Positions 49,821 through 60,311 of a stretch of 64,000 bases of DNA are shown here, piece by piece. Each line of letters opens with the position of its first letter. Position 1 is the first letter of the stretch. Location of the stretch: contig MJCC01000009.1 in the NCBI GenBank assembly GCA_001766655.1, forward strand, positions 481,324 to 545,323, in the 5' to 3' direction. A program made the position numbers and the translations under genes. The notes under the pieces were generated by a model, which worked only from the letters and a program-made list of their open reading frames with translations, was not told the DNA's origin and did not search any database. This DNA is from Phytomonas francai. Lineage: Eukaryota > Euglenozoa > Kinetoplastea > Trypanosomatida > Trypanosomatidae.

Positions 49821-50153
49821 ATATCGTTCTTCTGCTTTGAATGATAGTATTAATGTGCTTAGTAATTCTTTGGGATTAAGAAAAAAAAGAAAACCTATAT
49901 TTAGTGCAGGTTAGAATAAGTTAAGGGGTAAAGAAATACGTTAGGAATTGCGTAATCAAAAACGTTTCGAGGATCCTCTATTTTTAATTATTCTCTCCTT
50001 AATTCGGAAAGTGAAAAGATCCCCGTAAAAATATTACAACAGCTATCCAGAAATTAATCGAAATTTTACTAATAACAATTAAGTCTTTTAAAAGTGAAGA
50101 CGAAGTGAATGTTCTAAAAGAGGTTATCTGAGATTGAAAAGTGGGCCACACAA
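49821..50153. other. Spacer, no gene seen
   Basis: 333 bp, AT-rich. Nothing coding-like. Confidence 0.6.
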
Positions 50154-51716
50154 TCAGTGTATCCAAATGCGAACCTTTTTGTCTTTTGAACCTGTCGCCA
50201 CTTTTTGCCCATCAGGACTCCAGTCTGTGGCGTAGATCTCGTCACTATGGCCGGACATGTCCTCTACCAGCTCGCGTTTCGCCACAGACCACAATTTTAG
50301 TGTAGTGTCCTTGCTGCCAGACACCAACATACGGGAGTCCAGACTCCAGCTTACGTGATACACCGCCGCAACATGCCCTCTAAAGGTCATAATAAACTTG
50401 CCATCTGTTGCACTCCACAACTTAACGCTCTTATCAGCTGAACAAGAAGCGATCATCGATCCGTCAGGGCTGAATTGAATGTGAAACACAATTCCTTGAT
50501 GGCCTGTTATGCGTGCAACAGGTTTAGAACTCGCCTGCGGGTTCCATAGGAACATTGTATTATCGTCCGAGCAGCTTACAAGCCTCTCCACCCCATCAGA
50601 ACCCTTCATAACTGCCTCATAGCGCTTCTTAGCGTACTCCTGCTTCTCTTCAAGGCTCTCAAAGGTACGCTCCTCGTGGTCAAAGAACCCCGTACGGAGT
50701 ACTAGGTCCGTGCTAAGGGCCAAGAAGTTCACCCAGTGGGCATGCCCCCGCAGAACGCACTGTGCTGACCCATTTGTCGAGTCCCACATGATCAGCGTGC
50801 GGTCCTGTGAGGAGGAGTAGATGCGGCCCTCACCGCCCCACCGAACGCAGGTCACGCAGGACTGGTGGCCCGACAGCGAGAACTGCACCCCTGTCGTGAC
50901 ATGCCACACCTTCAAAGAGGAGTCCTTGCTCGCGGAGACAAATTGATCACACTTGATGTTCTTGTGAAACGGCTCCCATGAAATGTAGGATATGTAATTA
51001 TTGTGAGCTTTATGTTTTTTGCCACTAAACTTCCCATATTCACCGTCGTGTCTCCATATGATGAGCACGCCATCCTTGCTCCCACTCACTAAGTACTGTC
51101 CATCCGGAGACCAAGAAAGCACTTGAACCCAGCTCGTGTGCTGCTTCAGCTCTTCAAATGGGGTAAGGGTGTTCATATCCCAGATTCGAATATCTTTGTC
51201 TCCGCCCCCTGTCGCTAATACTCGACTATCTGGAGAAAAGGAAACAACGAGAACTGCTTCACTGTGACCATCTAGCATACCCGCGCAACGAGTCACTGGC
51301 CTCACACGAAAGACAGCCTGAGGCTTATACAGAATATCTAATACAGTTTCTTCTGGTGCTTCAAATGTAAGTTTTTCCACATCTTTCTGGCGCACACGGC
51401 GACCCTCCTTTAGCATCTTGTCCACGTACCTATTTTTCTGTGCCTCGAACAAAATGTCACGGACGCTACTATTTAACTGCTCCCCATCGATGAAAAAAGC
51501 ATATGGAATCAACTTCTGTTCCTCTTCCAGAAATGATGACAGAAGATCATCCAGCTGCTTAACAGTGGCCGATACAGGCAATAATATCTGCGTTCCAGTG
51601 GGCTCTCCATGGTCGTCGATAAACCGAATCATTATCTTTTGTTCATCTTCGCTGTTGTCACTTAGAAGATCCGCTTCGCGAATAACATCACGTCGCTGCT
51701 TCTTACGGACAGGCAT
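50154..51716 (-). CDS. NLE1: Notchless homologue, WD40 ribosome-assembly factor
   Basis: A 520-residue protein with the N-terminal NLE domain (about residues 28-105: IMIRFIDDHGEPTGTQILLP, then LIPYAFFIDGEQL) followed by eight WD40 repeats from about 140 to the end. Repeat endings include ATGGGDKDIRIWD, VSGSKDGVLIIW, VSASKDSSLKVW, SSSQDRTLIMWD, VSCSDDNTMFLW, ASCSADKSVKLW, VSGSKDTTLKLW and ATGSKDKKVRIW. Notchless (Rsa4 in yeast) sits on pre-60S particles and is pulled off by the AAA ATPase Rea1/midasin through its NLE (MIDAS-interacting) domain. Length fits the family (about 480-520). The N-terminal RKKQRRDV is a likely nuclear signal. Confidence 0.95.
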   Translation of the reverse strand: MPVRKKQRRDVIREADLLSDNSEDEQKIMIRFIDDHGEPTGTQILLPVSATVKQLDDLLSSFLEEEQKLIPYAFFIDGEQLNSSVRDILFEAQKNRYVDKMLKEGRRVRQKDVEKLTFEAPEETVLDILYKPQAVFRVRPVTRCAGMLDGHSEAVLVVSFSPDSRVLATGGGDKDIRIWDMNTLTPFEELKQHTSWVQVLSWSPDGQYLVSGSKDGVLIIWRHDGEYGKFSGKKHKAHNNYISYISWEPFHKNIKCDQFVSASKDSSLKVWHVTTGVQFSLSGHQSCVTCVRWGGEGRIYSSSQDRTLIMWDSTNGSAQCVLRGHAHWVNFLALSTDLVLRTGFFDHEERTFESLEEKQEYAKKRYEAVMKGSDGVERLVSCSDDNTMFLWNPQASSKPVARITGHQGIVFHIQFSPDGSMIASCSADKSVKLWSATDGKFIMTFRGHVAAVYHVSWSLDSRMLVSGSKDTTLKLWSVAKRELVEDMSGHSDEIYATDWSPDGQKVATGSKDKKVRIWIH

Positions 51717-52167
51717 ATTTATATTGACCTTTTGCTCGTATTATATTTGAAAACGCAAGGAAATGAGATTAAATACAACAAACATACACGCAAAAAAAAA
51801 AGAATACTGAAGTAGCAAATTCCATGTCCACAATCTTCATAGGGAATGAAATGCCTAGCCTTGAAACATATCAAAAAAATGTATCTCATTAACAATGATA
51901 ACATATGCAATTGGTAAAGCTCAATAGAATAAACAATGCGAAAGGTTTTTTTAAGCTTAACATTGTTGAAAAGAAAATCCTAAGGCGATATTACTAGCGA
52001 GATAAGCATATGTAAGCAATGTTTTAAAAGCAACTGATAAATAGGGATAAAAGTTGTTTCCGTGGCTAAGTTATATACGTTAAATACAAGAAGTAACGTT
52101 AACAGAAATAGTGAACCTGACGCCCCAACACGATTCCTTGAAAACCCCTCACTGCTTTGTGAAGATG
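51717..52167. other. Spacer, no gene seen
   Basis: 451 bp, AT-rich, with an A-run near 51793-51801. Nothing coding-like. Confidence 0.6.
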
Positions 52168-54585
52168 TCATTCGCCATCTCGCTCCCGCTTACGGTTGTT
52201 TGGCTCCCTTGTCGCAGTAATCGCACCATTTTCTTGTTTTGGAGAGAATTCCTGGATGGACGGAGCAACATTATTACTGACCGTTCCAAAAGGGGATTTA
52301 GAAGGCCGCATTCTACCCATTTGATCCAAGACAGCCTTGGAAAGCAAAGTGGTTCCAAGATCACGTTCATACTCCCACGGTTGGGCCATTTCCTTGAAGA
52401 AGCTACGTGCCACAGAGACTGCCGCTGCAACGCTTAGATTTGTATTGTCCTTTAAACATTGTTGAATCCAATTTGGAATTTTACGCCGTTTATCGTTCAA
52501 CGCAAAGCGGCGGTCAACAAAGAACATCATACCGTAATCAACTTTGTTGCGTAAGACACGACCAATACACTGGGATGCCTGCCGCATCGCATCAAAATTT
52601 CGAAATTCACTTTCGGGTATCCCAAGGCATACCTCCATCCAATGCATTCGTTGTCGCAGGGGTTCGTCATTCGGTGGCAAAAAAGGGACCCCAAACATGA
52701 TCACAGCGCGACCGTAGTGGCGATCAAAGTCAATCCCCTCTGCAATCTTTCCTCGGGCAATCGACATAAAGATGGCACCACGTCCGATGTCACATGCTCG
52801 GCGGTAGTTTGCCAGGGCAATGGAGGTTTCCTCGACTCCTTGCGTTTCGACAAACAACAGTTTATACTTCGCTAACTCCTGTAGAAAACCATTGCTGTGC
52901 CATGCAAGAAGCACCTCACCCATGTACTGATAGCCTGTAAAAAAGCAAACGATACCGTCAGGAACCGTCTTAGCCAATTCCATGAGAAGATTCTCATATG
53001 CTGATATCACCAGGGCCTGAGCCTCAGGAGTGGTGCGCACCTTGAAACTACTTGTGAGTTCCTCTGCCGTAATACTGATGCTTTCAGAACTTCTCGTGAC
53101 GATAACTGGGGCGATACACTTGCGACTTAAGGTCATCTGAAAGGATTTAGTGATGACCGGAGTAAAACCAAGTATCTTGGGGTATATATCCAGGGGGGAG
53201 AGAGTTCCAGAGGTAAGGATTACATTTCGATACCGCGAAAAAACATCCCTCAGTGCCAAAGAAGCATCTACGCACACGGTGCGAATAACTGGATCAGGTA
53301 CATGGGGACGAGTAGGCTCGTGCGCCTCGCACACTACAACAAAGCTAGGTTTTTCGTACCTATCATCAGCGTAGTAGGTAGCCAAAATGGTGTACATTTG
53401 GGCAACAAGAGATATGGAATAGTATTTACTCGTGTTTGTTATTTGGAGTGTGGTAAGCAAAGCCTTCAACCGCTCTGATAGGTACTTTAGATGATTAATA
53501 TCTACAACACACTCCTCTTTAAGCTTTGTAAGAAATGTTAGTGGGTCGGCTACGTATGTTCGCGTAATACGCGTAACGATTCGATGTGTAAAATCTACCA
53601 GACGCTGCATGAAGCCCAAGAAATGATCAGCAAGTCGAAGACTACTTGGAATAGCTTCCTCTGCTATAGATGCTGGTATTGGAGGGGCTTCTACTACGAA
53701 ATTATTCTCCTGAGGCGGTCTTGCCATCTCTGTCAATGCCAGACCGCTTACCAGTCGGTCATACTCATCCTGCAATTGCTGACGGCTAGTAGACTTCAGA
53801 TCATCAAGGCTTTTGCTAAGGTCTTTCAGGTTTTGCTTCGCTTCAAATGAGTCCCGTTTCGTCAATATAATAGACATCGCCTCAATGCATACATCATCCA
53901 CATTGTGCCCCTCGTCCATAACAACAATGGTATTCTCATTTAAAAACTCACGAACAACACCAGACACAATAGGATCTACCATGTACAAATAAGAGTGCAC
54001 AACAACATCAGCCGCCACGAGCGCTTTTCTTGCTAAGTAATACGGGCACACATGGTGCTCCTCTCCGAAGCGTTTAAGATCATCCAACGAGTAAACACCT
54101 GGGGGGAGCTCGATTCCCGACTGGTCTAGTGTATCGAAATATGAGCAACGCTCTTCTTCTTGCCAAGGTGCTGTAATACTCCGACAACCAGCATCCACGT
54201 CATTCATGCCAAAGTTAGAAGTTACTTGTGAATTCACGCATAAATTCTTCTTTGCCGTTAGACAAACACTCAACAAAGGTCGTAACCTCTCGCCTTCGAT
54301 CTCCCAGCGTTTTAAAAGCTTTTTCATCTCACCCATTGTTTTAGTCATTTCCTCAACAGTTCTTGTACAGTAAATGACTTTTCGTTTTTCTGACGAATGA
54401 TGATGAAGATAAGCTACTAGTATTGAAAGTAGCGAAATGGTCTTCCCTGTTCCAGATGGCATTTCAAGTACCATATGCCCCCCCTGATCCAGCCCTCGCT
54501 TCAGCTCCGTTATATAATCTAACTGCTCCGGGTAGATGTACTCATATGGGAAAACAACAAGAACTTCATCTACGTAGAACTTCAT
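52168..54585 (-). CDS. XPD: XPD/Rad3 DNA helicase of TFIIH
   Basis: An 805-residue superfamily-2 helicase of the XPD type. Walker A is MPSGTGKT (42-49). The four Fe-S cluster cysteines are at 116 (NLCVNS), 134 (AGCRS), 147 (ERCSYF) and 180 (HVCPYY), with spacing as in XPD. Motif II reads VVMDEGHNVDD, where human and yeast XPD have DEAH. Motif VI is present as ASQCIGRVLRNKVDYGMMFF, and the LTSGTLSPLDIYP motif is also intact. XPD is the 5'-3' helicase of TFIIH and serves nucleotide excision repair and promoter opening. The C-terminus is arginine/serine-rich and slightly longer than the human form (760). Confidence 0.95.
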   Translation of the reverse strand: MKFYVDEVLVVFPYEYIYPEQLDYITELKRGLDQGGHMVLEMPSGTGKTISLLSILVAYLHHHSSEKRKVIYCTRTVEEMTKTMGEMKKLLKRWEIEGERLRPLLSVCLTAKKNLCVNSQVTSNFGMNDVDAGCRSITAPWQEEERCSYFDTLDQSGIELPPGVYSLDDLKRFGEEHHVCPYYLARKALVAADVVVHSYLYMVDPIVSGVVREFLNENTIVVMDEGHNVDDVCIEAMSIILTKRDSFEAKQNLKDLSKSLDDLKSTSRQQLQDEYDRLVSGLALTEMARPPQENNFVVEAPPIPASIAEEAIPSSLRLADHFLGFMQRLVDFTHRIVTRITRTYVADPLTFLTKLKEECVVDINHLKYLSERLKALLTTLQITNTSKYYSISLVAQMYTILATYYADDRYEKPSFVVVCEAHEPTRPHVPDPVIRTVCVDASLALRDVFSRYRNVILTSGTLSPLDIYPKILGFTPVITKSFQMTLSRKCIAPVIVTRSSESISITAEELTSSFKVRTTPEAQALVISAYENLLMELAKTVPDGIVCFFTGYQYMGEVLLAWHSNGFLQELAKYKLLFVETQGVEETSIALANYRRACDIGRGAIFMSIARGKIAEGIDFDRHYGRAVIMFGVPFLPPNDEPLRQRMHWMEVCLGIPESEFRNFDAMRQASQCIGRVLRNKVDYGMMFFVDRRFALNDKRRKIPNWIQQCLKDNTNLSVAAAVSVARSFFKEMAQPWEYERDLGTTLLSKAVLDQMGRMRPSKSPFGTVSNNVAPSIQEFSPKQENGAITATREPNNRKRERDGE

Positions 54586-54985
54586 CTTGTTCGTGAAGTC
54601 TAAGGAAGATAAAAGAATGGCAAGAGAAGAGTAGTAAAATTAGTGTCAAATGAGTAAAGGAATTGAACCAGCAATCTGAGCAAGACGAAAAAAACAACAA
54701 AATGGAAAGGCTGCATAAGTAAAGCACGATATGTGTGTTTGTTCTAAAATGTTGGCATAAATTGATAGCAGCAAGTACGAAAGCAAAGAATTCCATTTTT
54801 TGTTTGCATTTTTCGGAGGATACAAACACAGTAATAGGGGTAATCACACAATCGATTGGTGACTATTTGTACTATTACAATGACCCTACCACGTCCTCAC
54901 TTACATTAGATTACATCTTGCTCATGTTAGTGGATTCCATGCGTGTATGTGTGTGTATGTGTTCCACGATACCTTTTCAATATAT
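54586..54985. other. Spacer, no gene seen
   Basis: 400 bp with a T/C-rich sense strand ahead of XPD (54600-54700). A short GT-rich stretch lies near 54944-54960. No gene. Confidence 0.6.
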
Positions 54986-57214
54986 CTAAGCAATGTATCT
55001 ATATTTCGAGCTGTCCCTTTGGTCACGCTCAATGTACCCTTTTTGGATTAGTTCTTCAACTCTTTGTTTAATTATCATCACATCTAGAGAGAACTGTGGC
55101 CTTAGTTGGCTTTGACATTGAACAACAAGATCCTCGTGATCTATGGTGCAAAATCTCTTAAGAATTCTTACTAAGCAAGTGTCAATTGCCAATTTACGAT
55201 CGTTACCCACCTCCGGCATAGCCTGTCCACTGTTGATAATGTTCGCCCAAGCAAATGACGGTAGAAAATTAATTTTAGAATTACACCCAACGTAATTGTC
55301 ATTAATTATTAAACTTTCAGATGCATCCTCTACTTGATTAGACTGATTCGAACGTAACAGTACTTTAAATTTGGTAAGGGGTAGCAAACCTTGACGAAGT
55401 CTGCTATTTGAAATTCCGTTCACTGCCATGATGTTACGAATACTTTGCTCTGGCATTGTGTTGAATGAAAGTAAAATCAAAGCTTGTACTCCGGAAACGT
55501 TAAAAGTATATGCTCCTTGTTTGTATATAGCTCTCAACTCTGCACTACTGGCCTCATGGCACCAAACAAGGCCACGGCCTTTCATATCCCTGAGATAAGC
55601 ATCTTCTAAGTGGCTAAGTGCCTCTTCGATAAAATGTGGTAGGATCAAAGAGCTTTTGATTGATAGGCAGTCTGGCCAGATCCCCTTCCTTGCAAATAAC
55701 ACGGAAATATCAAACGGCAATACTTTATCCAAAGACTCAAACACTTCTGCAGCATGAAATGACTTGCTAGTATGGAAATCATTTAGCATACCCTCTAAGT
55801 GTGCTGTGCTGGTTGACCCCCATCTCTGCTTGATGATTGCAATGAACACCCACTCGTTACCCTCATTGAATTTTTTATTAGGTAAAGTAATTCGCTCAAG
55901 CAAACGCTCTTTCAAGCATAGCAGGAAGCACTCGCGCTCAACCAAATACATTAGTATTGAAACAACACCTTCAATTTCTTCATTTACAGAGTTATTCTCC
56001 TTTTGAAGTACTATGTCAATATAGCCCGCAAGAAGCTCACAAAATAAGACACAATACTCTTGCTCTGTATGATGATTTTTGATCTCTAACCTTCCATTGA
56101 AAATATGAACCAAACCCTCCTGAACTGCCCTTGAGATCGTGAAATCTGATTGAAAACAATCAATAACCAAGCGTTGAAAAACCTCTTGCAATTTAATGAC
56201 TGAGGTTATATATTTTACTACATTAACTGTCGCTTCACCACCTTGAAGAAGCTGTGATAACTCGCTGCCCTCGTTTTCGATTTCTTCTCGGACTGATGAA
56301 GATAGCAATTTAGTCCCAGGCTTATCACGTGAAAATAGATCATAATATTTCCTGAGAACATTCTCATTGCGAGTGCGTAATGCAGAAAAGAACCCATTAT
56401 CAGAGAAAAACAATTTGGAGCGTGCTATAGGCGAATTAATAACAGCACTTTCTATACTTGACATGACCAACTGTTCTTCATGGTTGGAAAAGTGCTCCCT
56501 GCAGCGGTTCCTAACATTTGAAAGAGCCCCATGGATTTTCTCTAAATATGTGATTCCATCAGTATTAGTGCTCCATATTTGAAGTAATTCTCTATACTCA
56601 CCAGTCAGCCTTTCTACATAAGGATGTAGAAACCTGTCAAAATAAATGAGTTGTGTATCGCATGTGTTCAAAGAGGAAAAAAGATCTACCGCACTGGTGA
56701 TCAGTGTCCGATTCATAGAGCCCCCAAGGGTATCCTTGATCAATAAATCCTGAGTAATCCGACAGAGGGCATCGGCATGCAGTTTAAATATACGTTCAAA
56801 AAAAATTCTTAGTGCAACCTGTCTGAGGGTCGGTTTGGAATGATTTATTATATAATACCGAGAAAGATAACTAAAGGCCCACATACTCCAATTCATGAGA
56901 ATTTTATAGCGTCCCCAAACATCTAAAACTTTTCGGAATAAATCCATCTCACTTGGAGCCGTAAGATCACGAAATTGGCGGAGATAACTCGTAAAGATTT
57001 CATGATAATCCATATATAGAACCTCCCCTAGATCCGAACTAGTGCACTCTGAACCTTTAAAAGTATTTCGTGTTGCGGCTGTATAGACAATGTAGTAGTA
57101 CTTCATACGAGATGCAGGATCAAGGTGACATTTAAAGTCTTTGTCCGGGAGATCAGCTAGTCTCACCAAATCAGCTTTAAGCCAACGTATTGATTCCCGA
57201 TCCTCCTCAAGCAT
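54986..57214 (-). CDS. Cullin (CUL1/CUL3-like), E3 ligase scaffold
   Basis: A 742-residue cullin, close to the usual 740-780. The N-terminal helical repeats (TYLxQ-like region DYHEIFTSYLRQFRDL, near 68-84) and the central cullin homology (KYYDLFSRDKPGTKLLSSS, and HTSKSFHAA then VLPFDISVLFARKGIWP) are recognisable. The C-terminal winged helix carries the neddylation site IDTCLVRILKRFC (Lys at about 686, matching VRIMK) and ends YLER-type: YIERDQRDSSKYRYIA. Cullins hold an RBX1 RING and a substrate adaptor to ubiquitinate proteins. The N-terminus is shorter than typical CUL1 by a few dozen residues, so a SKP1 contact is uncertain. Which cullin class cannot be decided by eye. Confidence 0.93.
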   Translation of the reverse strand: MLEEDRESIRWLKADLVRLADLPDKDFKCHLDPASRMKYYYIVYTAATRNTFKGSECTSSDLGEVLYMDYHEIFTSYLRQFRDLTAPSEMDLFRKVLDVWGRYKILMNWSMWAFSYLSRYYIINHSKPTLRQVALRIFFERIFKLHADALCRITQDLLIKDTLGGSMNRTLITSAVDLFSSLNTCDTQLIYFDRFLHPYVERLTGEYRELLQIWSTNTDGITYLEKIHGALSNVRNRCREHFSNHEEQLVMSSIESAVINSPIARSKLFFSDNGFFSALRTRNENVLRKYYDLFSRDKPGTKLLSSSVREEIENEGSELSQLLQGGEATVNVVKYITSVIKLQEVFQRLVIDCFQSDFTISRAVQEGLVHIFNGRLEIKNHHTEQEYCVLFCELLAGYIDIVLQKENNSVNEEIEGVVSILMYLVERECFLLCLKERLLERITLPNKKFNEGNEWVFIAIIKQRWGSTSTAHLEGMLNDFHTSKSFHAAEVFESLDKVLPFDISVLFARKGIWPDCLSIKSSLILPHFIEEALSHLEDAYLRDMKGRGLVWCHEASSAELRAIYKQGAYTFNVSGVQALILLSFNTMPEQSIRNIMAVNGISNSRLRQGLLPLTKFKVLLRSNQSNQVEDASESLIINDNYVGCNSKINFLPSFAWANIINSGQAMPEVGNDRKLAIDTCLVRILKRFCTIDHEDLVVQCQSQLRPQFSLDVMIIKQRVEELIQKGYIERDQRDSSKYRYIA

Positions 57215-57554
57215 CCCTCGGGATATTCTTACTTGCTTAAAGAATATTGCTATGCAATAGGCAATGGTGTGTCTGTTTAATGTAATTATTGAGTCTTATA
57301 TATAGTTTTGGTTCAGAAGCTTCTATATAGAAGTCCAAATGTTATGTTTTTGTTTAGAGAGGAAATTATATATTAAATATGCGCTTCTTGGAAAATGAAA
57401 AAATGAGGTGGAGTAAAGAAAAAAATGCCTGCACATCCATCACTAAAATGTACAATATCAATAGCTTTCATTCCTACAGCTATTTAAAAATGGGAAAAAG
57501 CATTTGCAAAAAAGTAGCACTACTTCGGAGGGGGAAGAAGTTACTCGAGCACCT
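57215..57554. other. Spacer, no gene seen
   Basis: 340 bp, AT-rich; a plus-strand frame at 57379-57570 runs against the neighbours and has no family resemblance. Confidence 0.55.
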
Positions 57555-58283
57555 TCAAAATGGCAGATAAACCTTTTCAATATCATCGAAAACATTGGAT
57601 AAAGAAGCAGCAGTAGCGCAAAAAGAGTTGATTTGAGCCTCTAAAGAATCAATTATTTCCTCAAATTTATCTAAAAGAAGTGAAATTGGATAATTCCTAG
57701 AAATTAGTTCTGTCGTAAAACCTGTTCTTTTTTCCTTAAGACCATCCTGTAAAATACTAAATAATTCGTCGACACTATTTGTGAGTTCAGAAAGAGAAAG
57801 TATTCCCAATGTATCAGATATAATACCAGGGGCTGATCCTTTTGCTAAGCCTGCAACTGTGGATAAATCTAGAAGTTGCTTCAACACTGTTTCTAGATCA
57901 TCAAGATTAGAATACTCTACAGTCGACGAATGATTTAGAAAAAAATGATCAGAATTTCTAGCTTCATTTTCACATAACTCATAAAAATATCGAGTTCGAG
58001 TCAAAAGATCCTCGGTATCGAAAAATCCAATCCAGAAGTCACGTTCAGCCTTGGACAGAAAAACATGGCTGCATGTTGAGCTTGACAGATTTTGCGTCCT
58101 TTGAGTATTTGCATGCAGATACTGCTTGAAATTCGAAACCGTCTTTACGAAGGGTGCACTAGAAGATGCTCTACCTTCGAAAGGAACACCTATCAATGAT
58201 GTATTAAAATGATGATTAGGTTTTTCAAAGGACCCACCCTCATAGACTTCATATTTTACTCGTCGCATTACTATATTAATCAA
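57555..58283 (-). CDS. Hypothetical protein, helical
   Basis: A 242-residue protein I do not recognise. Met6 (58268, MRRVKYEVYEGGSF) may be the real start. It has an N-terminal segment with several aromatics and glycines, then mostly predicted helices: DFWIGFFDTEDLLTRTRYFY, DLETVLKQLLDLSTV, LSELTNSVDELFSILQDGLK and SLLLDKFEEIIDSLEAQINS. There is no membrane segment, no obvious signal peptide and no catalytic motif. The pattern of long amphipathic helices with a C-terminal coiled-coil-like end suggests a cytosolic or complex-subunit protein. AT-rich gene, in frame and in the same direction as its neighbours. Confidence 0.7.
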   Translation of the reverse strand: MINIVMRRVKYEVYEGGSFEKPNHHFNTSLIGVPFEGRASSSAPFVKTVSNFKQYLHANTQRTQNLSSSTCSHVFLSKAERDFWIGFFDTEDLLTRTRYFYELCENEARNSDHFFLNHSSTVEYSNLDDLETVLKQLLDLSTVAGLAKGSAPGIISDTLGILSLSELTNSVDELFSILQDGLKEKRTGFTTELISRNYPISLLLDKFEEIIDSLEAQINSFCATAASLSNVFDDIEKVYLPF

Positions 58284-58465
58284 ATGTTGTTAAACAGAAA
58301 TAAGTATAGATAGAAAATAATTTATAAAAAAAATCTTCAACTAAAGCAAATCAGCATCTAATTATATATTTCTATATAATGTTTTTGTTATTACTTTATG
58401 GATTAGGTATTTCGGTTTGATAATATACATTTAAACAACTTCACCGATAAAATGAAGAAATTCAT

Positions 58466-58975
58466 TTAAGATTGAGTTACAGTTGAAGTCTGCTGGACCC
58501 CATTAATAATCTTAACAATTTCTTTCTCCATATCCGAAATGCGTTGGCATAGCTCAGCATACTCATTTTTTTTGCTCTTAATCCTTGCATCATAATCTGC
58601 CTCACAATCTTCTATTTCCTTCTCTAGAATTCGCTTTTCTCCTTGACTACTCAATATTTGCGTATCCACTTGAACTAATTTTTGAATTGCTTCCGCCTCC
58701 CCAGATTTAATTTGACGCACATAATCCGTGAGAATGTCTTGATGATCTTCGGTTCGAACTTCAAAACTTGACTCGATACATTTGAGTTGTTCTTGAAGCG
58801 TGAGTTGCTTTTCTCTTTTAAGAGCAATGCTTCTTAGCCTTTCTATATATGTCTTCTTCAAAGCTACCAAGCGAAGAGAAAGCATGACCATCTCATCATT
58901 TAGACTCTGGGCTTCTGTGGAAAAATTCGCCGAAAAATTGCGACCAGATTTTTTCATAGAAGTTCGGCTTGACAT
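58466..58975 (-). CDS. Coiled-coil protein, unknown
   Basis: A 169-residue protein, coiled coil from about residue 22 to 160, with a short Ser/Lys-rich start (MSSRTSMKKSGRNFSANF). The heptad helices contain LRLVALKKTYIERLRSIALK and EKRILEKEIEDCEADYDARI. The build is like small axonemal or cytoskeletal coiled-coil proteins, but no diagnostic motif is seen. It lies 182 bp upstream of the previous gene in transcription order. Identity unresolved. Confidence 0.7.
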   Translation of the reverse strand: MSSRTSMKKSGRNFSANFSTEAQSLNDEMVMLSLRLVALKKTYIERLRSIALKREKQLTLQEQLKCIESSFEVRTEDHQDILTDYVRQIKSGEAEAIQKLVQVDTQILSSQGEKRILEKEIEDCEADYDARIKSKKNEYAELCQRISDMEKEIVKIINGVQQTSTVTQS

Positions 58976-59255
58976 AATGACTTAAGATTTCAATATGTTT
59001 ATATATCAAAAAATACTGATATAGAAAAAGATATTACTTAACGAAAAGGATAATAAAGATGTGAATTGGGATATCGGCATTATGAAGTAAAAGAAAGGTT
59101 TCAATTATAGCTTAAGAAGGATCAATGGTTAAAAGTTAGAATTCCATAACCGATAGATCGATTCCCTGTGTTCAACCTCTTTCGAGTATTGTTTTTTTTC
59201 CCTCTTCATCGAAAAAGCAGGAGATTTTTTTTCTGATTCTATATTACTAAAATAA
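58976..59255. other. Spacer, no gene seen
   Basis: 280 bp, AT-rich, with T-runs near 59191-59198. Nothing coding-like. Confidence 0.55.
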
Positions 59256-60311
59256 TCAACTGCTTGTGCTTTTCAACCACTCTCCTGCTTCAGCTGGTTG
59301 AATACGAAAAGCCTTTTGAATGAATGCATGTTGTAGCAACTCCGAGGCTGTTGGCCGCTGCTTCGCTGGTGCTAGGCATAGTTCAACAAATCTCATGAAC
59401 TCACTACTAAAACGTCTGCCACAGCTATTCCACTCAATCTGAGCTGTTCCTAGGGCAATTGTTTGGCATAATTCAAATATCTTCGATTTAAGTGAATCAA
59501 ATGGATACTTGCCTAGTGCGCACTCTGCAATAGTCAAGCCAGCGCTCCAAATGTCACTATCAAACGAATAAGGTTGAGATTGTATCCGTTCAGGGCTCAT
59601 ATAGGGAATAGAGCCTTGAGAAGAGAACGTTTGTAGGTCTGCGCCGGAAAAAGTTTTAGCTACACCAAAGTCTGATATTTTGACCTCACCTTTACTATTT
59701 ACAAGAACGTTAGCAGGCTTGATATCGCGGTGAACTATTTTAAGACTGTGAAGATACTCCAACCCCTGGAATAATTCACGCGCAATGTACGCAAGCATCT
59801 CCTCACTTAAACCTTCTGGATGTAATTGAATTATATCATTCATTGTTCCTACATCCATATACTCCAAAACAATGTAGAGTCTTCCGTCACGAAAAAAAGC
59901 TTCATAGGAAGATACGATATTTTTATGTTTAACCGCAGCCACTTGACGTAGTTCGGATTCAAGGGCTAAACGTGTATTATCTGAGTCACTCTCGAAGGCG
60001 ATGTATTTAAGGGCATATTTTTCATTACTAATTTTGTGCCGGAGAATACGGACTTTTCCTTGAGACCCTCTTCCCAACTCATTACCTATCTGTAGGTCTT
60101 CAAATCGCAACTTATTCATCAAAGCATCTGACTTCGATTGATCCATAGTCGTCGTTGATGGTGCAGACTGGGCAATTCCTGTTTGTTTTACTCGCATCTC
60201 CACACCACCTTCACCCTTAACTACAAAGGTCATCGTGTCAGTAATCGATACAGACTGATTCTCTTGCGTGACCTGTAGCTGTTTTAGCGCACGTGGCCTT
60301 TTGAGAGGCAT
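59256..60311 (-). CDS. MAP kinase kinase (STE7/MEK family)
   Basis: A 351-residue protein kinase. The glycine loop is GRGSQGKV (80-87), the catalytic lysine is in YALKYI (Lys102), HRD is at 194-196 ([12 protein letters not shown]), and DFG at 214-216. The activation loop [20 protein letters not shown] with PYMSPE, and the region [20 protein letters not shown], are typical of MEKs, which phosphorylate MAP kinases on Thr and Tyr. The N-terminus [14 protein letters not shown] fits a MAPK-docking D-site (basic cluster then hydrophobic-x-hydrophobic). Residues about 20-65 precede the kinase domain with no other domain. Partner MAP kinase not in the window. Confidence 0.93.
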   Translation of the reverse strand: MPLKRPRALKQLQVTQENQSVSITDTMTFVVKGEGGVEMRVKQTGIAQSAPSTTTMDQSKSDALMNKLRFEDLQIGNELGRGSQGKVRILRHKISNEKYALKYIAFESDSDNTRLALESELRQVAAVKHKNIVSSYEAFFRDGRLYIVLEYMDVGTMNDIIQLHPEGLSEEMLAYIARELFQGLEYLHSLKIVHRDIKPANVLVNSKGEVKISDFGVAKTFSGADLQTFSSQGSIPYMSPERIQSQPYSFDSDIWSAGLTIAECALGKYPFDSLKSKIFELCQTIALGTAQIEWNSCGRRFSSEFMRFVELCLAPAKQRPTASELLQHAFIQKAFRIQPAEAGEWLKSTSS

